NCBI GenBank assembly: GCA_015486095.1
Contig: WFSK01000103.1
Span: forward strand, 1 to 8,371
Reading direction: 5' to 3'
DNA from: Thermotogae bacterium
GTDB taxonomy: Bacteria > Thermotogota > Thermotogae > B3-G13
Length of the DNA: 8,371 nucleotides
Made by a program: the position numbers and the translations under genes. A model generated the notes under the pieces. That model saw nothing but the letters and a program-made list of their open reading frames with translations. It searched no databases and was not told the DNA's origin. Shown here piece after piece: positions 1 to 5,746 of this stretch (position 1 is its first letter; the number at the start of each line of letters is the position of its first letter).

Positions 1-667
1 GATCCCAGGCGTAAACCACGGTATCATACGGATTCTCTGGTCCATCGCCACCATAATCTCCGTACATACCTGCTTTCATGCCGTAGACGTACGTCATGAA
101 TACGCCTGATGTACTGAGATCTGTGGTAAGATCGACGAAATCGCCATGCGTAGTTCCAACGTGATCCGTAAAAGGTATCACGCCGAGGGCAACATCGTAA
201 CCGCTGCTTCTAAGCGAATTTGCAAAGTTTATAACACTGCTCGTCGCACCGTGTATTTCACTACCCATGCTTCCCGTTGTATCTATTACGAAAAATATAT
301 CTATCTTGCCTTTTACTTCTTCACCCGTTTTGAGGACAAATCCCTGCTCCTTTCCATCTTCGAAGAGTTGGAAATTACCGGCAGTAAGATCTGTGTACGG
401 TTCACCAGTATCAGGATTTATTATGGAATTCAGTATTATTCTGATCTGAGGTTCAATGTCTGTAGGAAGGAATTTGACCTTAGCCACTGAACCCATTAAG
501 GCAACATCGTGAGCAATCGTTCCAGTTGCCGGCTCAGTCGCTCCGGGTACGGGATCTGGTGGAATCACAGGAACGGCAACGAACTTAGACAGTTTCTCAC
601 AAGCTGAAAAAGCTACTAACAAAAGTATTCCAATGACTATCGGTACGATTATCTTTTTCACCTTCAT
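1..667 (-). CDS. von Willebrand factor A domain lipoprotein (3' end cut off by window)
   Basis: Translating the minus strand from the ATG at 667 gives 222 residues with no stop before the window edge. The protein starts with a basic residue stretch and a hydrophobic segment (residues 6-20), then a lipobox-like FSAC with the candidate lipidated Cys at 23. A Pro-rich linker follows (about 31-45). A vWA domain begins near residue 121: its metal-ion-dependent adhesion site reads DTTGSMGS (Asp129, Thr131, Ser133), with FTDH near 166-169 and GGDGPEN near 206-212, all typical of this fold. Residues 75-115 resemble the beta-rich segment that often precedes vWA domains. It is probably anchored in the cell envelope and binds a protein partner through Mg2+. 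A GAAAGGAG site at 672-679 supports the start. The stop of the upstream barrel gene lies 13 bases before it, so the two are probably co-transcribed. The partner is unknown. Phe at lipobox position -3 is unusual, so lipidation is less certain than the vWA call. Confidence 0.85.
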   Translation of the reverse strand, partial: MKVKKIIVPIVIGILLLVAFSACEKLSKFVAVPVIPPDPVPGATEPATGTIAHDVALMGSVAKVKFLPTDIEPQIRIILNSIINPDTGEPYTDLTAGNFQLFEDGKEQGFVLKTGEEVKGKIDIFFVIDTTGSMGSEIHGATSSVINFANSLRSSGYDVALGVIPFTDHVGTTHGDFVDLTTDLSTSGVFMTYVYGMKAGMYGDYGGDGPENPYDTVVYAWD

Positions 668-680
668 CACACTCCTTTCT

Positions 681-1169
681 TTAGAATCTCAAGCCAATAC
701 CCAGATGGGCACTATAGATACCGTTGATCTTGAATACGGTATAATCGAGAACCGACATGGCCTCTGCGAAGACCATGATGTCTCCACTGGTTGTCTCAAT
801 GCCACCTTTAACGTACACGGCCCTGGTGGAAAACAGACCGAAGTCCCACGTGTTCAAGTTAACCACGATTATTGGGGCTGCACCCACGTACAGTCCAATA
901 CCGCCTAACGGCAGATTGAATTGTAAAAAGGGCGATATCTGAGCGACGTTCAGTTCTCCAAGCTTACTGAAATCCAATTCTGCACCTAACGGTGCGAACG
1001 CCTGGATATCAATACCCCAGAGCCCCGAAGTCGTTCTGAAATCGAAGCCTGCGAGATATCTCTGCCTACCATTCATTTCTTTTCCTGCAAAGATACCGAG
1101 TTCTGCTGCAAACGATGTGGCAGATACCACCAAGACAACCAGTGCTACTACTACGATGATCCTTCTCAT
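681..1169 (-). CDS. Small outer-membrane beta-barrel-like protein (hypothetical)
   Basis: This encodes 162 residues. It has a classic signal peptide (MRR, then a Val/Ala/Leu-rich core, cleavage probably after SATSFA or SFAA at residues 20-22). The mature part has alternating hydrophobic and polar residues, many Gly and aromatic residues, and ends in Gly-Leu-Arg-Phe. A terminal Phe is the usual signal for outer-membrane barrel insertion, so a small barrel of roughly eight strands is a reasonable inference. I do not recognise a named family. A longer frame from GTG at 1187 exists, but its first codons are the ribosome binding site itself (GGGAGGTG, 1178-1185), so ATG 1169 is the better start. 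It is the first gene of a unit with the vWA lipoprotein gene 13 bases downstream, and is preceded by a candidate promoter, CRP-like site and stem-loop. Confidence 0.75.
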   Translation of the reverse strand: MRRIIVVVALVVLVVSATSFAAELGIFAGKEMNGRQRYLAGFDFRTTSGLWGIDIQAFAPLGAELDFSKLGELNVAQISPFLQFNLPLGGIGLYVGAAPIIVVNLNTWDFGLFSTRAVYVKGGIETTSGDIMVFAEAMSVLDYTVFKINGIYSAHLGIGLRF

Positions 1170-1177
1170 CTGAAAAG

Positions 1178-1186
1178 CACCTCCCA
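1178..1186 (-). promoter_or_regulatory. Ribosome binding site deciding the barrel-gene start
   Basis: The minus strand reads TGGGAGGTG, with 8 bases (1170-1177) before the ATG at 1169. Because it overlaps the first codons of the longer frame from GTG 1187, it argues for the shorter protein. Confidence 0.75.
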
Positions 1187-1196
1187 CTTTATTTTT

Positions 1197-1225
1197 TCGA
1201 GGAAAAGTACAGTTTTATTCCTCGA
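1197..1225 (-). promoter_or_regulatory. 5' untranslated stem-loop of the barrel-vWA unit
   Basis: Perfect 8-bp arms TCGAGGAA and TTCCTCGA (1197-1204 and 1218-1225) enclose a 13-base loop. On the transcribed strand the hairpin is followed by an A-rich stretch and then the ribosome binding site. It is not followed by U, so it does not look like a rho-independent terminator. It starts only a few bases after the predicted transcription start (about 1229), so it may protect the 5' end of the mRNA. That role is inferred. Confidence 0.5.
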
Positions 1226-1235
1226 GTACGAGTCT

Positions 1236-1244
1236 ATTCTACCA
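1236..1244 (-). promoter_or_regulatory. Candidate extended -10 promoter element
   Basis: The minus strand reads TGGTAGAAT, a TGn extended -10 followed by TAGAAT (five of six matches to TATAAT). No convincing -35 hexamer lies 16-18 bases upstream, which fits a promoter depending on the extended -10 or an activator. The predicted start of transcription is about 1229. Confidence 0.45.
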
Positions 1245-1261
1245 TATGAGTTTTATAATAC

Positions 1262-1277
1262 TATGATCTGGATCACA
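1262..1277. promoter_or_regulatory. CRP/FNR-type palindromic operator (candidate)
   Basis: The plus strand reads TATGATCTGGATCACA. This matches the CRP-type consensus TGTGA-N6-TCACA at nine of ten fixed positions, and its core TGATC-TG-GATCA is symmetric. Its centre is about 40.5 bases upstream of the start predicted from the extended -10, close to the class II activator position. It also lies just after the stop of the upstream propeller gene. Which regulator binds, if any, cannot be told from here. Confidence 0.45.
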
Positions 1278-1286
1278 ATTCATGTT

Positions 1287-2081
1287 TTATTTTTCCAGTT
1301 TTACCCTATATGCACTCACTCTTCCAGCTGACATCTCGGGGATGAACAAAGTGGAGTCTCTCTCATCGAAAGCGATATCCGCAGGATTGTGTAAACCACT
1401 CAATCTTCCCAATACCTTGCCATTTTTTAGATCCAGCGCTACCACCTTACCTGAGAGATAACCGGATATGAACAGTATCCTCTTCTGATTCCACATCGCC
1501 AATCCATCCGTGCCGTCTATATCTCTCGATGAGTAGATGAGTTTGATCCTGCCATTCTTGTATCTGTAGACCCTTCCGGGTCTGGTATAGGAGGCGATGT
1601 ACAGGGAGTTATCTCCTCGATCGTAGGCTATACCGTTGGGGGCTTTCAATTTCAACAATACCTTTATCTTTCCCCTGTGGATCTCATATACAACGTTCTT
1701 CTGTGTATCCGAGACGTATACTGTGTCTTCGAGGGCACAGATATCGTTCAAGAAGGTAGGACGCGGTTTAAACTTCCGTGATGGGAAGATCTTTTCTCTA
1801 CCCGATGCAGGATCCACAGCCACCACCCTGTTCACATCTGCCACCCATACCTTACCTTGAGAATAACCGATACCCTTCGGATCTATGAGATCCGTTGCTA
1901 TGGAAACTGATCTTGGATGTTCTACATCCTGTATCAGATCGACTCTTCCATCCCGATGGTTGAACATCCCTATCTCAGAGACGTATATGCTTTCAACCGG
2001 GAGTGTAGGGATCACGTAAACGCTCTCCGGGTTGATCAAGCCCGTTAAGGCTAAGAGGAATGCGAAGAAAACGTGTAACAC
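1287..2081 (-). CDS. Secreted beta-propeller protein (SMP-30/gluconolactonase or NHL-like)
   Basis: This encodes 264 residues. An N-terminal hydrophobic segment (residues 2-14, with no Lys or Arg before it) suggests export. The rest consists of repeated propeller strands of the pattern 'identify the site, display V-Y-V-S/A-D, then basic turn': VWVADV near 78-83, VYVSDT near 121-126, LYIASY near 160-165, LFISGY near 203-208 and LFIPEM near 245-250. FLND (110-113), PNGIAYD (148-154) and DGTDGLA (189-195) match the places where SMP-30 proteins carry their metal-binding Asn and Asp residues, but I cannot find a clear counterpart of the N-terminal metal-binding Glu. It may be a lactonase-like enzyme or only a binding propeller. 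The start is GTG, with GGAGG about 10 bases upstream. It begins 28 bases after the PEGA gene stop and is the last gene of the long unit. Confidence 0.75.
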   Translation of the reverse strand: MLHVFFAFLLALTGLINPESVYVIPTLPVESIYVSEIGMFNHRDGRVDLIQDVEHPRSVSIATDLIDPKGIGYSQGKVWVADVNRVVAVDPASGREKIFPSRKFKPRPTFLNDICALEDTVYVSDTQKNVVYEIHRGKIKVLLKLKAPNGIAYDRGDNSLYIASYTRPGRVYRYKNGRIKLIYSSRDIDGTDGLAMWNQKRILFISGYLSGKVVALDLKNGKVLGRLSGLHNPADIAFDERDSTLFIPEMSAGRVSAYRVKLEK

Positions 2082-2109
2082 TTGTATGCTCCTCCTTTCG
2101 AGTAAGGAG

Positions 2110-3930
2110 TCATTGATTTAGCATGAGCAAGATCGACGCTATCAATGCCGCGATCAAAGCACCCAGAGTGATCTCTTTGGTGTACGTGTAATGAGAAGTA
2201 TCTACGAAGATCTCTCTTTGAAGACTCACACTTTCTTTTCCTCTCGAAGCGGATAACCGTACCATGTACTTTCCGTCCCTTACTATTCTTCCTTCGTTAT
2301 CTTCTCCAGTCCAACCCCAGGAATGTCTGCCATATCTTTCTGTAGAGGTTCGGGAATAGACCAACTCATTTCCCTGCCATATGCTAAGAGTTACACTCGC
2401 AGTTTTCGTTAAAGTGAAAGAGACATTCGTTGTATCCTCGTACCAATCGTTGTTGGGTGAGAAGGGGTTAGGAGATATCGACACATCCTCGATACGCAAC
2501 GGTAGTTCTTTCATAACTACATCGAGTTTCGAGGTTCTCTTGAACTCTATGAATTCATCTTTACAATAGTCTTCGTATTCCGGATGCTGAAATCTGATCC
2601 TATGATAGCCTATAGGTACATAAAGCCAGTGATGTTCGTCAGTTATCTCACCGTAATCTACACCATCTACCAGAACTTCAACAGGATATACGTTGGAAGA
2701 AACCATGATCCTTCCAGCCCGTTGAAGTGGTATGTAATATTGATTCAGCCCCTCCATTACACTTACTTCTATACCTGCTCTGATATACCAATCTTTTTCC
2801 ACGTATATACGAATTAAACCCGTGTAAACCCCTGTCAGACTCAATTCTCCGTTGAAGTCCGTTGTGCCAACGAAGACATTGTTCACATATACACGTGCAA
2901 ATGGCTCAGAGATGATACATATGTTACCTTTAGAACGATTCAAATATACCACAAGAGTAAAGGTTGTACCGGGTGAAAGATATATCTGTCTTGTGAGCGG
3001 TTCGTATCCCTTTACACTTATCTGGAGGGTATAATCCCCCGGCTGTAGGTCCTTTATTTCATCGTTCTTTACCGTGAAGACTTTCCCGTTCAATCTGACT
3101 GTCTTAACCTTAACATTCGTCTTTAACTTCAAGGTTGCGGTTCGCTTGATCTGGTCTGAGGGGAGAAGCGTTGCATTTATTACAGTCTTTTGCTGGGTTA
3201 TGGGGAGTTCTATCTCCCTTATCCAATCCACGTAACCCTTCGCGTTCAACCTTACCGTATGAGTGCCGGGTAAGAGTCGAAGGACGAGAGGGGTGAATCC
3301 CTTATAGACATTGTCAACGTATATCCTGGCTTTCCTTGGAGTGGAATTCACCTCTAGTATAGAATATGTGTTAGGGGAGGCAACGTAGAGATAGATCCAA
3401 TCGGTATACCATACGTTATTTTGAAGATGGAGATCCCTCAGGATGTTGTAATACAGTTTTTTATAATTCGTGGAATCACACATATATGTGATGGTCTTGT
3501 TGTTCGGAGGGAGTTTGATCAGGTGATCGAGTGTGTAGATCGGTCTTGCAGAAAGAATGGCTTCCACGAGAACCATACCGTTGACATTCATGCCGAATCT
3601 GTAATTGCCGTTAATTGGAGATATCTTCAGTAAGCCGAATACTTTCCTTCCCATCTCTGTAATGGTAGGATAGATGAGATATGTCTTTCCATTTGGTAAT
3701 ACCGCGAACACGTACACGTAACCTTTCTTATATATCTGTACGTTGAGTTTAAACGGCATAACATTCGAATAGAAAGATGCCTTTTTGGGAACAAGAATAG
3801 ATATGCCTTTTACGTTAGAATTCGAAAGTATCAGCCTCTGTTGGATCCATTGAGTGGGAAGCGTGGTGGAAAACAAAACTCCTCCCAGGATGAGAAAGCC
3901 GATGGACAACAGGAAGATTCTCTTGAACAA
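2110..3930 (-). CDS. PEGA-repeat envelope protein with DUF4384-like, FlgD-Ig-like and C-terminal membrane segments
   Basis: This encodes 606 residues. There is a signal peptide or N-terminal anchor (residues 4-20). Residues 45-165 resemble DUF4384 (GYVYVFAVLPNGKTYLIYP). Four PEGA-type units follow, at about 190-255 (STPRKARIYVDN..GFTP, PGTHTVRLNAKGY), 265-330 (divergent, with PGDYTLQISVKGY), 336-402 and 406-474 (YPVEVLVDGVDYG, PIGYHRIRFQHPEY). Residues 480-577 look like a FlgD/T9SS-style Ig domain (SPNPFSPNND, then W-x-G-x-D-x-x-G and DGKYMVRLSA). A hydrophobic C-terminal helix (588-604) ends two residues before the stop. PEGA domains are usually surface or periplasmic beta domains. I infer an envelope protein, held by its tail, perhaps presenting the repeats outside. 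The start is TTG; a stop lies three codons upstream in frame. It follows the HEPN remnant by 18 bases and precedes the propeller gene by 28. Confidence 0.85.
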   Translation of the reverse strand: MFKRIFLLSIGFLILGGVLFSTTLPTQWIQQRLILSNSNVKGISILVPKKASFYSNVMPFKLNVQIYKKGYVYVFAVLPNGKTYLIYPTITEMGRKVFGLLKISPINGNYRFGMNVNGMVLVEAILSARPIYTLDHLIKLPPNNKTITYMCDSTNYKKLYYNILRDLHLQNNVWYTDWIYLYVASPNTYSILEVNSTPRKARIYVDNVYKGFTPLVLRLLPGTHTVRLNAKGYVDWIREIELPITQQKTVINATLLPSDQIKRTATLKLKTNVKVKTVRLNGKVFTVKNDEIKDLQPGDYTLQISVKGYEPLTRQIYLSPGTTFTLVVYLNRSKGNICIISEPFARVYVNNVFVGTTDFNGELSLTGVYTGLIRIYVEKDWYIRAGIEVSVMEGLNQYYIPLQRAGRIMVSSNVYPVEVLVDGVDYGEITDEHHWLYVPIGYHRIRFQHPEYEDYCKDEFIEFKRTSKLDVVMKELPLRIEDVSISPNPFSPNNDWYEDTTNVSFTLTKTASVTLSIWQGNELVYSRTSTERYGRHSWGWTGEDNEGRIVRDGKYMVRLSASRGKESVSLQREIFVDTSHYTYTKEITLGALIAALIASILLMLNQ

Positions 3931-3939
3931 CTCATCTCA

Positions 3940-3948
3940 CCTCCTTTC
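3940..3948 (-). promoter_or_regulatory. Ribosome binding site of the PEGA gene with an out-of-frame ATG behind it
   Basis: The minus strand reads GAAAGGAGG. It lies 9 bases before the TTG start at 3930, the usual spacing, but an ATG at 3935 sits only 4 bases behind it and opens a different frame of about 33 codons. The TTG is the only start that gives the PEGA protein. Confidence 0.7.
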
Positions 3949-4154
3949 TTACAACTCTATCTTCTTTTCTACCAATTCTATAACACTTCTTGCCAATCTC
4001 CGAGCTTCTTCACACTCCCCGGGCTCGTCAAAAAACTCCAAAGAAAAAGAGCAAGATAAAACCGCTTCCTTTTTTCGAGTTCAACGCCATCTTCAAATTC
4101 TGCCTTTGCCTGTATAAACCAATTCTTTGCTTCCGCCCTCTTATTTCTTTTCAT
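3949..4154 (-). pseudogene. Remnant of a HEPN-domain gene (partner of MNT), internally deleted and frameshifted
   Basis: From ATG 4154 the frame reads MKRNKRAEAKNWFIQAKAEF and continues to KRFYLALFL (about residue 38), the standard first half of a HEPN protein of the MNT/HEPN pairs. The frame then runs into unrelated residues and stops at 3978. In the -1 frame the same DNA reads LEFFDEPGECEEARRLARSV and continues to EKKIEL, stopping at 3949. This is what the C-terminal helix of a HEPN protein looks like. HEPN proteins of this type usually have 120-135 residues, whereas here both pieces together give about 68, so the middle (with the helices holding the usual active residues) is missing. I read this as an internal deletion that joined the ends out of frame. 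The ATG overlaps the end of the MNT gene by 14 bases, as in intact pairs. A functional toxin is very unlikely. Confidence 0.7.
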
Positions 4155-4510
4155 AAACAACCTTTCCCGTCTTTAGGGCATGCCGAACGAAGCTGCTCGT
4201 CCTCAGTTTTACCTTGAACTCTTCTTCGGTAAATGGCAATATATCTGCTGGGGCATCGATATCGATCTCATCGTATATCTTCTTAAACCACTCTTTCCCA
4301 TTCTTCGAAGAAGGCATTATCACAAGCACATCCAGATCACTCCACCTGCCAATCTCCCCAGAGACATAAGAGCCAAACACGATTATCTTTTGTGCCCCCC
4401 ATATCTTTCAATTTCTGCACAAGGCTCTCAAGAGCTCGCGTTAATTGTTTCCTTCGAGACCTTCTTCGCTCCAAAAGCCTATCGTAAGCAGAGATCGAAA
4501 TCTCTATCAC
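4141..4510 (-). pseudogene. Minimal nucleotidyltransferase (MNT) gene split by one extra G in a six-G run
   Basis: From GTG 4510 the frame reads (M)IEISISAYDRLLERRRSRR, continues to LVQKLKDMG, and reaches the run of six G at 4395-4400. It then leaves the family frame. If one G is ignored, it continues as AQKIIVFGSYVSGEIGRWSD and on to VVYEKK at 4143, giving 122 residues. The restored protein has the nucleotidyltransferase signature GS-x10-D-x-D (Gly46, Ser47, Asp58, Asp60) and a third Asp at 89 (PADILPFTEEEF), so the catalytic residues are all present. These proteins act as antitoxin or nucleotidyl-transferring partners of HEPN proteins. The start overlaps the apgM stop as GTGA, which suggests translational coupling. 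As written, the gene makes no full product. The downstream piece (from GTG 4380) lacks the N-terminal helix. A sequencing error, a real mutation or transcript slippage are all possible. Confidence 0.75.
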
Positions 4511-5716
4511 GCTCCGTATTTCTTCAGTTTAAGGGCGTAAGCCATCATTAAAGACATGGCATCGACGGCATAGAACTGACCGAGTACACCTCTGGCACAT
4601 TCGCTCTCGTTGAACGCCTTTCCTTCATCTTTTCTGCCCCATCTGCTGTAAAGTAAGAATGGATTCGGATGCCAACTGTGCCCCTTCAAGACCGCTGGTG
4701 TGGAATGATCACCCGTAACGACTAATACGTCTGGTTTCAAGGCGAGGAGGCGTGGTAATTGTTCATCCACCTCTTCTATGACCTTTACTTTGTTTTCCAT
4801 ATTTCCGTCTTCGCCGTAGGAATCCGTTTTCTTTATGTGAACGTAAAAGAAATTGTAGTTGTTGAATTCTCTCTCCAACAAATCGAATTCATCTTTTACG
4901 GTCATGCCAACCTTCAGTACATTCATACCCACCAATTTTGCGAGACCCCTGTACATTGGATAAGAAGCTATGGCAGCAGGTGTTAGTTTGTACACATCCT
5001 GCATCTGAGGGAGATCTGGATACTTAGAAAAACCTCTAAGCAATGCAAAATTCATGGGATGATAATCCTTCAAGACTTCTCTTATCTCATCCAGCAGTTC
5101 GTTAACGATATTCGCCGTTTTCTTGCTCTCCTCCACCAGCGGTTCCGAATATTTGATGGTTCCACCATCCTTTTGTGGATCTGCATCGGTGATCCTGTCA
5201 TCGAGTCCATCACCGGTGAGCTTTACCACGAATCGGTGTTCTTTTCCTGGATAAAAATGGATATCTACATCTTCTATCTTCTTTATCCTTTCCGATAGAT
5301 ATTCACAGGCCTTTACCGTCACTTCCGTTGCGGGTCTGCCTGCACGCCTATCCTTCACGATGTTCCCTTCTATGGTTGCGAAGTTCCCCCTTGCAACCAG
5401 ATCGCGCTTTTCCACATCCACATCTATACCCAATGCCTCCAGTATTCCACGCCCTATATCCGTATCTTAAGGGATCGTAACCAAATAAAGAGATGTGGGC
5501 AGGACCACTCCCGGGTGTGACCCCAAAGGCGACGGGGATCGTGAGGCCCAATTCACTTTCTTCCGCGAGTGAATCCAAATTGGGTTTGTGTGCCTTATCG
5601 AGGGCACTCCCTCCCGTCTCGTCGGGTATTCCCCCAACACCGTCCATTACCAGCAACACGATCTTCGAATCTGTTTTAACGGATAGCTTTCTTATCAATT
5701 CCTGTCTGTCGAACAT
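4507..5716 (-). CDS. apgM: 2,3-bisphosphoglycerate-independent phosphoglycerate mutase, archaeal type (frameshifted)
   Basis: The enzyme interconverts 3- and 2-phosphoglycerate in glycolysis and gluconeogenesis in the cytoplasm, using two divalent metals (alkaline phosphatase superfamily). Two frames cover it. The first (5716 to about 5459) gives LLVMDGVGG (metal-binding Asp25) and TPGSGPAHISLFGYDPLRYG, with the likely nucleophile Ser70. The second (about 5457 to 4507) gives IGRGILEALG, then RGNFATIEG, HIKKTDSYGEDG (Asp298) and VVTGDHSTPAVLKGHSWHPN, with metal ligands at about Asp336, His337 and His346. Removing one base in 5455-5459 joins them into 402 residues, the normal length for this family, with no residue missing. 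The start at 5716 is fixed by GGGAG 9 bases upstream and an in-frame TGA three codons before it. It follows rny by 30 bases and overlaps the MNT start. As written, the product stops short at 5348. The intact rest argues for a sequencing error or a very recent mutation. Confidence 0.85.
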
Positions 5717-5746
5717 ATACCATCACTCCCTTTTTATTTGTTGAAT

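Larger units (their letters stand above)
1170..1286. other. Intergenic control region between the two transcription units
   Basis: This is the only gap of more than about 30 bases in the window. It holds, in the direction of transcription, the CRP-like palindrome, the extended -10, the stem-loop and the ribosome binding site. I see no rho-independent terminator for the upstream unit: the palindrome TGATC-N2-GATCA has too small a loop and no U tract. Some read-through from the long upstream unit is therefore possible. Confidence 0.6.

Noticed and set aside
1197..1225. The stem-loop as a rho-independent terminator
   Set aside because: On the minus strand it is followed by A, not T, and on the plus strand T comes before rather than after it.
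3949..4010. An internal promoter before the PEGA gene (TTGGCA and TATAGA-like hexamers)
   Set aside because: The spacings are wrong and the matches weak; such hexamers are expected by chance in this composition.
4141..4380. The short frame from GTG 4380 as a complete 79-residue nucleotidyltransferase
   Set aside because: It would start inside the beta strand that carries the GS motif, with no N-terminal helix and no ribosome binding site. The upstream frame clearly supplies the missing part.
4395..4400. Programmed ribosomal frameshift in the MNT gene
   Set aside because: The shift needed is +1 and there is no stop or other known +1 signal at the site. With the partner gene also damaged, decay or a sequence error is simpler. 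Slippage remains possible but is not claimed.
4180..4551. A 123-codon plus-strand open frame opposite the MNT gene
   Set aside because: The minus strand restores a clear nucleotidyltransferase, and the plus-strand translation has no family features and no ribosome binding site of note.
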